Source: Oxalobacteraceae bacterium (lineage in GTDB: Bacteria; Pseudomonadota; Gammaproteobacteria; Burkholderiales; Burkholderiaceae_D). Taken from it: a stretch of DNA of 58,635 bases. The notes beneath the pieces were generated by a model. The model saw only the letters and a list, made by a program, of their open reading frames with translations. It was not told the DNA's origin and searched no databases. The first letter of the stretch is position 1, and the number at the start of each line of letters is the position of its first letter. The stretch covers positions 1-58,635 of the forward strand of contig CANIFC010000003.1 in NCBI GenBank assembly GCA_947466695.1, read 5' to 3'. Positions 1-9,546 of this stretch are shown piece after piece. The position numbers and the translations under genes are program-made.

Positions 1-1596
1 AATTTTGACGGCATGATCATTTTTGCCCGCACCAAGCTCGGTACCGAAGAGCTGGCCGGCAAACTGGCTGCCCGTGGTTTCTCGGTGGCGGCGATCAATG
101 GTGACATTCAGCAGCAACAGCGCGAGCGCACGATCCAGCAACTGAAAGACGGCAAGATCGATATTCTCGTCGCCACCGACGTTGCCGCCCGTGGTCTCGA
201 TGTGGAACGCATCAGCCACGTCGTGAACTACGACGTACCGCACGATCCGGAAAGCTATACCCACCGTATCGGCCGTACCGGCCGTGCCGGCCGCAGCGGT
301 GAAGCGATCCTGTTCATCACACCACGCGAAAAGAACTTGCTCAAGGCGATTGAACGCGCTACGCGCCAGCCCATCTCACCACTCGAACTGCCTAGCATCC
401 AGGCCGTGAATGACGTGCGGATTGCGCGCTTCAAGGACCAGATTACCGAAACGCTGGCACAAGGTGAACTGGAGCAGTTCCTTGCCATTATCGAAGATTA
501 CGAACGCGAGAAAAACGTTCCGGCGTTTGAAATCGCGGCCGCCCTGGCCAAGATGGCACGCGGCAATGAACCTCTGCTGCTCGACAAAAACAAGCGTGAA
601 GTCAAGAGCGACGACAGCTGGCGCGATGAGCAACCCGCACGCAATACCCGCACCGAACGCGGCGATCGTCCTGCCCGTGGTGAAAGAAGCGAGCGCAATG
701 AGCGTTTTGAACGCCCGGAACGCGAAGAGCGCGGCCCACGCCGAGAGCATAGCCCACGCACGCCAGAACCTGGCATGCGTACCTTCCGTATCGCGGTTGG
801 TCATGAACATGGCGTCAAGCCGGGCAACATCGTCGGCGCGATCGCCAATGAAGCCAATATCGAATCCAAATTCATCGGCCGCATCGATATTTACGACGAT
901 TACACCGTGCTCGATTTGCCGGACAATCTGCCAAGCGAGATGATGGATCATCTGAAATCGGTACGCGTGGCAGGCCAGGCATTAAATATCATGCCAGCCA
1001 AGGCTGCATCATCCTCATCGCCAGCGTCCGCTGTTGCAGCGCCGGCGTTTGCCACACCGGCCAGCAAGCTGACCAAGGTTGTAGAACGCGCCGCCAGATT
1101 CCCTACGGAAGAAGAGGCGCCTGCCAAATCCGAGAAAAAGCGTCTGGAAAACAAAAACAAAGTGCATATCCCTATGCTCAGTTACCGCATAGAAGTCGGT
1201 AGCGAGCACGCTGTCACACCGAGCAATATCGTCGGTGCGATCGCCAATGAAGCAGGGTTGGAAGCCAAGCATATCGGCAAGATCGCTATCTTTGACAGCT
1301 ACACCACGCTTGAGTTGCCCGATGGCATGCCGCCAGAAGTGCTGACACATCTCAAAGGCGTGTGGGTTGCCAATAGGCAGTTGAAGATTAGTCCGGTTGC
1401 CGCCGGGTCGGTCAACGCAGATAAGCCAGCCAAGTTTTCAAGCAAGCCTTCTTCCGCCTTTGGTGAAAGAAAAGCCGGTGGTGACCGCCGTGTATTGGAA
1501 AAATCTGCACCACATGCAAAAACCGAAGGCGTCAAGCGTCCTTTCAATGCCGATGCCGGCAGCAAGCCACCACGCAAGGGTCCCAAGGTAAGCTGA
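1..1596 (+). CDS. deaD: DEAD-box ATP-dependent RNA helicase, C-terminal part (truncated by window start), with two tandem DbpA/CsdA-type RNA-binding domains
   Basis: Frame is open from base 1; helicase motifs VATDVAARGLD and HRIGRTGRAGR; two homologous segments FRIAVGHEHGVKPGNIVGAIANEA and YRIEVGSEHAVTPSNIVGAIANEA. Confidence 0.9.
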   Translation, partial: NFDGMIIFARTKLGTEELAGKLAARGFSVAAINGDIQQQQRERTIQQLKDGKIDILVATDVAARGLDVERISHVVNYDVPHDPESYTHRIGRTGRAGRSGEAILFITPREKNLLKAIERATRQPISPLELPSIQAVNDVRIARFKDQITETLAQGELEQFLAIIEDYEREKNVPAFEIAAALAKMARGNEPLLLDKNKREVKSDDSWRDEQPARNTRTERGDRPARGERSERNERFERPEREERGPRREHSPRTPEPGMRTFRIAVGHEHGVKPGNIVGAIANEANIESKFIGRIDIYDDYTVLDLPDNLPSEMMDHLKSVRVAGQALNIMPAKAASSSSPASAVAAPAFATPASKLTKVVERAARFPTEEEAPAKSEKKRLENKNKVHIPMLSYRIEVGSEHAVTPSNIVGAIANEAGLEAKHIGKIAIFDSYTTLELPDGMPPEVLTHLKGVWVANRQLKISPVAAGSVNADKPAKFSSKPSSAFGERKAGGDRRVLEKSAPHAKTEGVKRPFNADAGSKPPRKGPKVS

Positions 1597-1618
1597 TCGC
1601 CAAAGCACCGCAGTAAAA

Positions 1619-1660
1619 TAAAAAGCCCCGTCACAGACATGCTGTGACGGGGCTTTTTAT
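1619..1660. terminator. Bidirectional rho-independent terminator between convergent helicase and PPIase genes
   Basis: AAAAAGCCCCGTCACAgacatgcTGTGACGGGGCTTTTT. Confidence 0.9.
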
Positions 1661-1707
1661 TATTAAAACGATTGATTACCGGTAGCAAGTACCGGTAATG
1701 CGTACTT

Positions 1708-2640
1708 TTATTTAACCTCAGGTGCCGGTGCTGCGGCAGCCGGTGCTGCGGCAGCCGGTGCTGCGGCAGCCGATGCCGGTGCTGCAGGTACGACGACAGC
1801 TGGAGCCGTGATTTCTATCTTGGCTTTCGCCTTCATCTCATCAAGCATCGTTTTCAAGTTCTGCTGCTGCACTTGCTGGGTCAGGCGTGGCTTGACCTGT
1901 TCCAGGGTCGGGACTGGATTAGCGCGGGTATCATCGAGCATGATGACGTGGTAACCAAATTGTGACTTGACCGGCTCTTGCGTAAAGCTGTCTTTTTCCA
2001 GTTTTGCTACGGCAGCGCCAAATTCAGGCACCATGCCGCGCGGGTCAAACCAGCCCAGATCGCCGCCCTTGTCTTTCGAACCAGGATCTTTGGATTTCGA
2101 CTTGGCCAGCGCGTCAAAGGCTTTTGGATCTTTTTTCAGCTTGGCAATAATATCTTTCGCATCAGCTTCTTTTTCGACCAGGATATGACGTGCCTTGTAC
2201 TGGGTACCAGTGGCCTGAGCCTTGATCTTGTCGTACTCAACTGCCAGCATGGCATCGGTAACGACGTTGTTCTTCATGTAGTCTTGTACAAAGGCGTCGG
2301 CCAGTATCGATTGGCGGGCCATTTCCAGCTGGTCAGCAACATCAGGATTTTTATCCATACCTTTTTTTGCCGACTCTTGCGCAACGATCAATTGCATTGC
2401 CAGGTTGTCAATAATCATCTTACGCGACTCGGCATTGTCCGGCATACCCTGGGCAGCTTGCTGTTGCAAGATCAGCTCAACTTGCTTCTGGCTGATTGCC
2501 GTGCCATTCACGGTAGCGGCAACCAAAGCGGCAGGTGCGCTGGCGGTGGCTGCGGGTTTAGCTGCGTCTTTGGAATTACAGGCACTCAGCACCAATAAGG
2601 CAAGGGCGCTAGTGAGCACGACGCGGGACTTGATGAACAT
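1708..2640 (-). CDS. Parvulin-type (PpiC/SurA-like) peptidyl-prolyl isomerase, predicted lipoprotein
   Basis: Lipobox-like signal LALLVLSAC; rotamase core YKARHILVEKEADAKDII...GGDLGWFDPRGMVPEF; Ala/Pro C-terminal tail. Confidence 0.9.
   Translation of the reverse strand: MFIKSRVVLTSALALLVLSACNSKDAAKPAATASAPAALVAATVNGTAISQKQVELILQQQAAQGMPDNAESRKMIIDNLAMQLIVAQESAKKGMDKNPDVADQLEMARQSILADAFVQDYMKNNVVTDAMLAVEYDKIKAQATGTQYKARHILVEKEADAKDIIAKLKKDPKAFDALAKSKSKDPGSKDKGGDLGWFDPRGMVPEFGAAVAKLEKDSFTQEPVKSQFGYHVIMLDDTRANPVPTLEQVKPRLTQQVQQQNLKTMLDEMKAKAKIEITAPAVVVPAAPASAAAAPAAAAPAAAAPAPEVK
1724..1768. repeat. 15-bp tandem repeat (3 copies) in the C-terminal tail of the PPIase
   Basis: gccggtgctgcggca x3, in frame. 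Confidence 0.85.
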
Positions 2641-3026
2641 TTTTTATCTTCCTTCGGGAGGTAGGCATTCTGGGTGACATGTGCTCGGGTTCGATCACAT
2701 GCAGGCTTATCGTCAGCACAGCTGCGGATTCTACCCGTGATTGAAAAAATTTACTTAAAAGTCATGATTTATTAATGATGTCTGGCCGATGCTGGATAGA
2801 TTATAGATATTAGCCCAGGCGGGCTGCCAGCTGGATCGTCGCAAGGCAAGGCGAGTTTAATGCAGACCGGTGCAGTTGCCACTACGCTGCCATCGGGCCC
2901 CTCAGATGTTGTATCCTGTCGGGAAAGGCATGTCAGGCCGTTATTTGCCTGCCGACGCAGCAGTAGGCAACACAGCAACCGATACCATCAAACCAGCAAC
3001 AGCGAGATACCTGAAACAACTTACCT

Positions 3027-3566
3027 ATGAACGATACGACCAAACTACCTGGTACTGACGTGCCAGACGACCTTTCTGACATGTTGCCGGTAGGGATGCT
3101 GGCCAACGGCGGCCTTGCCGCTGAAGCCATGATAGCGCTTGCTAATCGCCTTCACGACGTTCCAGGCTGGGGAGCGTTTCACTATGAACGCAATTCTGAA
3201 ACGAGCTTTGATATTACCGGCGGCATGGTCGTCATGGCGGGCGCCAGCAAAAAATGGCCGGGACCGCATGATACGGTTACGGTCACCGAGACGCAGATCC
3301 TGCAGGAAATGCGCGATCTGCGTAATCCACTCCAGGCACCGGTAACCGGACCTGCAGCGGCCGCGGCTGTTATGCCGATAAACCAGGCGGTACCGGTCAT
3401 TGGCAACAGCGGTGTGAGTGCAGGGACCGCAGGGACATATCTGAACGTGACTTTTTCGTTACCGGAAGATGACGCTGGCAGACAGAGAATTCTTAAGGCA
3501 TTTCATTTGCAGGCCGATTTTTTTGGCGCCAGGGTTGAAGCCTGCAGCTTGCAAAAGCAGTCATAG
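3027..3566 (+). CDS. Hypothetical protein
   Basis: 179-aa ORF with no larger competing ORF; family not recognised. Confidence 0.55.
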   Translation: MNDTTKLPGTDVPDDLSDMLPVGMLANGGLAAEAMIALANRLHDVPGWGAFHYERNSETSFDITGGMVVMAGASKKWPGPHDTVTVTETQILQEMRDLRNPLQAPVTGPAAAAAVMPINQAVPVIGNSGVSAGTAGTYLNVTFSLPEDDAGRQRILKAFHLQADFFGARVEACSLQKQS

Positions 3567-3630
3567 ATTCGTCTAAATGTTGGCTGAGTCAGCATCAGTA
3601 GTTTCACTAGCTTCAATAATTTCAGTCGGC

Positions 3631-4635
3631 TTATTCAGGCTCGCGGATTCTCAAGAAACTGGGAAATTTTGGTAAACCGCTGGTGCTCAGATCACGGTAG
3701 CGGTACGTCACCATGCTGCCGATGGCTGGCGGATGAAGCCGTTGGGTATCAGAGAAACCGGTACCAAGGCGAAAAAGCCGGCCATCTGGCAGCGCCACCA
3801 GCAAGGCACCCAACTGACCCTGATATTTGCCATGACCAGGCTCATACGCTACGACTAGCGCTTCGGCATCTTGCTGCGGCTTGAGTTTTAGCAGTACGTC
3901 CGAGCGTCCGGTTTGCCACGAAGCGTCAGCCAGATGCAACATCAGGCCTTCACCGCCGTCACGCAAGACCGCATCAAGCATGCGCCGCAGTGCCATCCGG
4001 TCGGCCACCCGCACTTGTGGCAAAACCTGCAACCACGGTATCGCGGCCTGTGCAACACTCGCTTGCAAACTGGCAATACGCTCACTGAAGCTACCCGCGC
4101 CACCGGGTAATTCGAAAAGCTGGTAGCGGATCAGTTTCCACTCGGCGTCAAGTGGCTCTTGCCGGCGCACCGCCGCGGACAGGCGCTCAAAAGTCTGCCG
4201 CCCCATCCATAATTCACCATCCATGGCGTGCACCGGAAAAGGCGCGGTGAACCACGCTGGCGCCTGTATCGCCCTGCCACTACGAAAATAAAGATTTTTG
4301 CCATCCCAGTAAGCCCGTACCCCATCGAGCTTCTCACTCACCAGATAGGGTGAGGGATCAACTTTATCCGTGTAGCTGCGTGCAAGCAATAACGAGGGTG
4401 AGGAGGGTGGGGAGGATGAAAGCGCGGCTGGCGGGGAAACTGTCGCTGGCTCCTCGGCAGACTGAGCCCGAGGCAACAAAACGGCAACGGGCAACAAGGA
4501 CAAGGAAATGAAAAGACGAACCGACAAAAACCGGGTATGTGCCATATCTGCTGTGCCATGAGATGATGGATCTGAATATAAAGCCGGGCTGATCCATGTC
4601 ATCTGCAACGCCATGTCGCCCAAGCTGCCTGTCAA
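3631..4635 (-). CDS. ATP-dependent DNA ligase, LigE/periplasmic-type, with N-terminal signal-like segment
   Basis: SEKLDGVRAYWDG nucleotidyltransferase motif I, HAMDGELW motif, C-terminal OB-like segment; hydrophobic leader FISLSLLPVAVLLPRAQSA. Confidence 0.85.
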   Translation of the reverse strand: MTGSLGDMALQMTWISPALYSDPSSHGTADMAHTRFLSVRLFISLSLLPVAVLLPRAQSAEEPATVSPPAALSSSPPSSPSLLLARSYTDKVDPSPYLVSEKLDGVRAYWDGKNLYFRSGRAIQAPAWFTAPFPVHAMDGELWMGRQTFERLSAAVRRQEPLDAEWKLIRYQLFELPGGAGSFSERIASLQASVAQAAIPWLQVLPQVRVADRMALRRMLDAVLRDGGEGLMLHLADASWQTGRSDVLLKLKPQQDAEALVVAYEPGHGKYQGQLGALLVALPDGRLFRLGTGFSDTQRLHPPAIGSMVTYRYRDLSTSGLPKFPSFLRIREPE

Positions 4636-4733
4636 GGAGTGTAGACGTTAAAAAAATAATTCCAAGTCCTTATTGACACGTGCTGTTGATGCGCTCGCGA
4701 CGAGAGATTCCACCTGGCCGGACCAAGGCCGGG

Positions 4734-7700
4734 TTAGGCAAGAATGGTTCGGATCATGGTGCGCAGCTCGGCCGCCAGTGTATTGCACAGCACATGAAGC
4801 TCACCGATCCGGGTCTGCGTCTGGTGCTTTTCGCCGAGCTCATGGAGCGCGCACAACTCGCTTGCCAGCTGGTGCATCTGGCGGTGCAGGGTGTCAACAA
4901 TGACAAAACTGGCTTGTGTGCCATGGCGTACCCGACCCTCACCCTCGAGCCAGCGACCGAAATGACAACGCCGGTGCTCCGGCGCAGTTATCGTCTCTTG
5001 GGCGCCACTAAAATAACTTTCCAATTCGTTGATCCATGCCCGGTGCTCAACGCCAGCAAACAGCAAAGGAAGATCCTCACGGCTGACCGGTTCCAGGTCA
5101 AGCCAGGCCGGATCGGGCCGCCAGGCATTGGCCCATGCCGGTAATTGTTGCGCCGGCATGGGCCGGGCGATGCCATAGCCCTGGGCCAGGTCACAGCCAA
5201 GTTGCAGCAACATGACGCCGTGCTCGATTGTCTCTACCCCTTCGGCGATCACCTCACGTCGAAAGGCGGTCGCCAGCCCGATCACGCCTTCCAGTATGGC
5301 CAGGTCGTCCGGATCATCGAGCATGTCGCGAACAAAACTCTGGTCTATCTTTAATTGCCCCACCGGCAGCCGCTTGAGATAGGTCAGTGAGGAGTAGCCG
5401 GTACCGAAATCATCCAGTGCAAACGTCACACCCAGCGCACGACAGGCATTCATGGTCTGCGAAACGCCGGCCATGTCTTGCAGCGCATTGGTTTCCAGCA
5501 CTTCCAGTTCGAGCAAGGACGGACTGACCTGCGGATGCGCCGCCAGCATCTCGCGCAGGCGACGGACAAAATTTTCCTGCTGCAACTGGCGCGCACCAAT
5601 ATTTACACTAACCGGAATAGTGAGGCCTTGCGCCAGCCACAAGGAAATCTGCTGTAGCGCGGTATCAATGACCCATTCGCCGATGTCGATGGCAAACGCA
5701 TCGTCTTCAATCACCGGCAAGAATAAGGCGGGCGCCAGCAGGCCCTGCTGCGGATGCTGCCAGCGGATCAGGGCTTCGGCACCGATGACGGCACCGGTAC
5801 GCATGTTGACCTTGGGCTGGTAATACAGGACAAATTCGCGCTCACTCAGGGCAAGGCGTATCCGCTCCAGGCTTTCGTGATGGCCACGCACGTGACGGTC
5901 TTGCTCGGCATCAAAGATGTGGTAACGATTCTTGCCCGACAGCTTGGCCTGATACATCGCCTGATCTGCCTGACGTAACAACTGATCGGCATCCACTACA
6001 CCGGCCTGTGGATAAAAGGTGACGCCCAGGCTGGCCGACACCTGCAGCGAGAGTTCGCCAAACGGTACCGGCAGCGCGGCAGCAGCCAGGAGACGCTCCA
6101 AAAATGAGGCACTATCGTTGGCATCCACCAGGTCAAGCATCACCGCGACAAATTCGTCGCCACCGATGCGTGCCAGCGTGTCGCCGTCCCGCAGCACTTC
6201 CCTCATATTGTTCGCCACGGCAATGAGCAAATGGTCGCCAGCCTCATGTCCATGCTTGTCGTTGATCGCCTTGAAGCCGTCCAGATCAAGAAACGCCACC
6301 GCCAGCGGCTGATGACGACGCTGGGCCTGCATCATGCCCTGGCGCAGCCGGTCGGCCAGCAGCACGCGGTTGGGCAGGCTGGTGAGGGCGTCATAATGGA
6401 CAATGCGCTCAAGCCGGCTTTGATGCTCCTTGAGCGTCGTGATATCGGACGACAGCGATACGTACTGCACCGTCTTGCCCTGCGCATCGCGCACGCAGCT
6501 GATGGTTTGTATCTCGGCATACACTTCGCCATTCTTGCGCCGGTTCCAGACTTCGCCGTACCAGTGGCCATTGGTAATGAGGCTGTGCCACAACGTGCTA
6601 TAAAAATCGGGCTCGTGGCGGCCAGAATTGAGTAGCCGCGGATTTTTTCCCAGCACGTCATCACGGCTGTAACCGGTGATGCGGCTAAACGCCTCGTTGA
6701 CATCGATGATCGCCCCTTCAATGGAGGTAATCATGATGCCCTCGCGTGCGTGCGTGAAAACATTGGCAGCCAGCTGAAGCTGTTCCTCGGCCTGTGTATG
6801 CGCTATCGCCAGACTGGCGAGGCGGGCAGACTGCTCTATTACCGACAGGTCAAATTGCGCCGGCGCGTGGGCGCTGCGATGGTAGATGGCAAACGTGCCG
6901 ACGACCTGACCTGAAGAGGAGAGGATAGGCTGCGACCAGCAGGCACCAAGTCCGGCCCTGCCGGCCAGTTCTTTGTAAGCGCCCCAGTATGGATGGCTGG
7001 CGATATCAGCCACGATTACGCGCTCTCCGGTAAAAGCTGCAGTACCGCAGGACCCCTCGCCCATGCCAATGTCCATGCCTGCCAAAGCGGCATTGTAAAA
7101 GTCCGGCAGACCCGGTGCAATACCCTTGAGCAGATGCTGTCCCCCGGCATCGAGCAACATGATGCTGCAGAGCATGGACGGATTGAGTTGCTCTACACCG
7201 CGTACGATGGCGGTAAAGATGCTTTCTAGGGATGCCCCTTGCGCCAGCAATTCAAGGGTATTGCTGCGAAACTGCTCATAAAGGGCGCTCTGGCGGCGCT
7301 CGGTAATGTCAGAGATCACGCCAACGAGTACGAATTGCTCTCCATTGGCACCATTGGCACCGTTGGCACCGTTGGCACCATTGGAGCGCTTGCCGGTCAG
7401 CCGTCCCCAAAACTTGCTCTGGTCAGCGCGCAGATAAAGGCGGTCCAGATCAACCGAATCGCAATCACTGGCCAGCAAGGCCTGCATTTGCTCCGGTCCA
7501 AAATCCGTCCCGGAAGGGTCGATCAGAGAAAGATAGTGCGTGCCTTCCAGCGATTGCAGCGGACAACGGAACATCTCTGCCATGCGCTGGTTGGCGCGGG
7601 TAATACGACCTTCCATATCGACGACAAAAATTGCTACGCTTGAGGTGTCGAGAATCTGTTGCAGTAAAGATTCACGCTGCGCCAGCGTACTGAGCAGTCG

Positions 7701-8786
7701 GTTGAAACCACCGACCAGTTCACCAATTTCATCTCGTCGGTAGACCGGTAAAGGCTGCACCGGCTGGGTCGAACCGGACTGCCTGATCATGGTTCTTGCG
7801 GCAGTTAGCATGGGTGAAAGCTGCCTATTGAGCATAAAAGAAATCACGCCCCAGGTCAGCGCAGCGGCCAGCAAAGTGAGAAAAAGCATCACTATCAGCA
7901 TTTGCTGCTGCATGGCATGAATCGGTGCAAAGGCTTCGGCGGCAGGCAGCGTGATCACCAGGAACCAGCCCGCGAACGGAACACGTTTGGCCGCTGTCAG
8001 TTCCTCGGCACCCAATGAATTGGTCGCAAGGCCAAAGCCCTCAATGCCTTGCATGTACTGGTCATACATCGCATTGACACCAGAGGCGGGAACCGGCTGC
8101 ATGATACGGCTTTTTTCAGTCGCGGTGACAAGCAGGCCATACTGCGGTGCAACCAGCAGATAGCCGCCGGTTTTGCCATAACGGTTTTGCGTAATGTTAT
8201 CAAGAAAATTTGCCTTTGCCAGATTAGTAACGCCAAACAAGGCGGCAATCACCTTCCCCTCCTTATTGCGTACCGGCACTGCCATGCTAAAGACAGGGGC
8301 ATGCTGCGATTTCCCCATAACAGGTTTACCTATGCCGGATCTGCCGTTTCGCAGGGCACCAATGACGGTATCAACCTCTGCATAGTTGATACCGATACGG
8401 CTGGCCGGAAGCGGAACTTCGGCAATCGCGGTACCGTCGGGACGCAGCACCATGACGCCGCTGTTGAACAGATTTTGTACAAAAAAGCGCTGGGCCATGA
8501 AGCCTTGCAGTTGCGTGGTATCAGCAAGCATTTCGGGAGTGATACTCAACGCGACCGATTCCAGCGCTTTGATGCGGTTTTCCAGCGCCTGATTGACCGC
8601 ATTGGCAGCAAAAGAGACGGAAGAATATTGCTGCTCCCCAAGCAACTTTTGCATATCCTTACGCAAGATCGCGCTGGCGAAAAATACCAGCAGCCAGACA
8701 CTGACAACGTAAATAATGACGGTCAGCAAACTTACCCTGGTTTTCAGGGAGCGCCACGGAAACAGATGAATGAACATGGAAGGCAT
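4734..8786 (-). CDS. Membrane-anchored sensor protein: extracellular Cache-like domain, HAMP, PAS, GAF, PAS, GGDEF, EAL, C-terminal CZB zinc-binding domain
   Basis: Two TM segments flanking a ~270-aa sensor region; IGGDEFVAV; GAEALIRWQHP; DDFGTGYSSLTYLKRLPV; C-terminal HRRCHFGRWLEGEG...LHRQMHQLA resembles the CZB motif. Confidence 0.9.
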   Translation of the reverse strand: MPSMFIHLFPWRSLKTRVSLLTVIIYVVSVWLLVFFASAILRKDMQKLLGEQQYSSVSFAANAVNQALENRIKALESVALSITPEMLADTTQLQGFMAQRFFVQNLFNSGVMVLRPDGTAIAEVPLPASRIGINYAEVDTVIGALRNGRSGIGKPVMGKSQHAPVFSMAVPVRNKEGKVIAALFGVTNLAKANFLDNITQNRYGKTGGYLLVAPQYGLLVTATEKSRIMQPVPASGVNAMYDQYMQGIEGFGLATNSLGAEELTAAKRVPFAGWFLVITLPAAEAFAPIHAMQQQMLIVMLFLTLLAAALTWGVISFMLNRQLSPMLTAARTMIRQSGSTQPVQPLPVYRRDEIGELVGGFNRLLSTLAQRESLLQQILDTSSVAIFVVDMEGRITRANQRMAEMFRCPLQSLEGTHYLSLIDPSGTDFGPEQMQALLASDCDSVDLDRLYLRADQSKFWGRLTGKRSNGANGANGANGANGEQFVLVGVISDITERRQSALYEQFRSNTLELLAQGASLESIFTAIVRGVEQLNPSMLCSIMLLDAGGQHLLKGIAPGLPDFYNAALAGMDIGMGEGSCGTAAFTGERVIVADIASHPYWGAYKELAGRAGLGACWSQPILSSSGQVVGTFAIYHRSAHAPAQFDLSVIEQSARLASLAIAHTQAEEQLQLAANVFTHAREGIMITSIEGAIIDVNEAFSRITGYSRDDVLGKNPRLLNSGRHEPDFYSTLWHSLITNGHWYGEVWNRRKNGEVYAEIQTISCVRDAQGKTVQYVSLSSDITTLKEHQSRLERIVHYDALTSLPNRVLLADRLRQGMMQAQRRHQPLAVAFLDLDGFKAINDKHGHEAGDHLLIAVANNMREVLRDGDTLARIGGDEFVAVMLDLVDANDSASFLERLLAAAALPVPFGELSLQVSASLGVTFYPQAGVVDADQLLRQADQAMYQAKLSGKNRYHIFDAEQDRHVRGHHESLERIRLALSEREFVLYYQPKVNMRTGAVIGAEALIRWQHPQQGLLAPALFLPVIEDDAFAIDIGEWVIDTALQQISLWLAQGLTIPVSVNIGARQLQQENFVRRLREMLAAHPQVSPSLLELEVLETNALQDMAGVSQTMNACRALGVTFALDDFGTGYSSLTYLKRLPVGQLKIDQSFVRDMLDDPDDLAILEGVIGLATAFRREVIAEGVETIEHGVMLLQLGCDLAQGYGIARPMPAQQLPAWANAWRPDPAWLDLEPVSREDLPLLFAGVEHRAWINELESYFSGAQETITAPEHRRCHFGRWLEGEGRVRHGTQASFVIVDTLHRQMHQLASELCALHELGEKHQTQTRIGELHVLCNTLAAELRTMIRTILA
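7341..7386. repeat. 9-bp in-frame tandem repeat encoding (NGA)n in a PAS domain
   Basis: ttggcacca/g repeated; protein NGANGANGANGANGE. Confidence 0.85.
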
Positions 8787-8981
8787 TTATTTTTTAGTGA
8801 ATTTTTTTGTACGCAAAGACCATTATTGACGTCAAAAATTGATGCCTGAAAAATAAGACGTCTTTCATACCCAAGGGAAATGACCGGTCCGACGCACAAA
8901 AGAAGCCCTGAACCTATGTTTCTAAGATGCATTATACGGCTATTGCCAGTCGGCAATAGCTACATAAGCAATAATAACTAA

Positions 8982-9011
8982 TGATAAGCAAAGATAAGCA
9001 AAGATAAGCAA
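8982..9011. repeat. 10-bp tandem repeat gataagcaaa x3
   Basis: gataagcaaagataagcaaagataagcaat. Confidence 0.75.
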
Positions 9012-9372
9012 TGCAAATATCATTTGCGTAAAGAGTTTTTTGCACATAACCGGCAGGGTAGTGGCGCAGCTGCCGATAGATTAACATTGTTGCAATATTG
9101 AACCAAAAATACATTTGACCCGGTGCTTGATACGCTCTTGTCTCGTCTGATGATCATTGCGGTCATTGTCATCAGGCACCGGTACAACAAGCGGGAAGGC
9201 GTTCTTTCCAAACCACAAGAGTTGCATGCGCCCCTGAATTGAGGCTTAAATCTGCCCTTAAGCGAGGATTTACGAAATTTTCTTTTGAAATTGATTAAAA
9301 AATCACCATAGTTACGAGATAATGTCAGCATTAACATCAGCCAGCATGCCTAATTTATTATTTAATTTCTAA

Positions 9373-9397
9373 TTTAAGTGAAAACCACTTCACTTAA
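9373..9397. promoter_or_regulatory. Overlapping inverted repeats upstream of acnB (possible operator)
   Basis: TTAAGTGaaaaccacttCACTTAA and AAGTGaaaacCACTT. Confidence 0.35.
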
Positions 9398-9546
9398 TCA
9401 CTGCGGGAACCGCATGTCATCACACCTGAGGTCAGTACCGCTGGCAAAAATTCAGTCTGTCTGATAGAAAACCTTGAGTGCTGATGCACCCGTCCGTTCT
9501 CAACCGGATGGGAGAATTATTTTTGTTCATTAACAGGGAGTTGATT

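Noticed and set aside
8049-8849. 266-aa plus-strand ORF opposite the large GGDEF-EAL gene
   Set aside because: Antisense to the sensor and TM region; no homology signal recognised.
9478-9546. Extended N-terminus of AcnB in the ORF track
   Set aside because: Conserved AcnB starts with [14 protein letters not shown] at 9547 behind an SD-like sequence.
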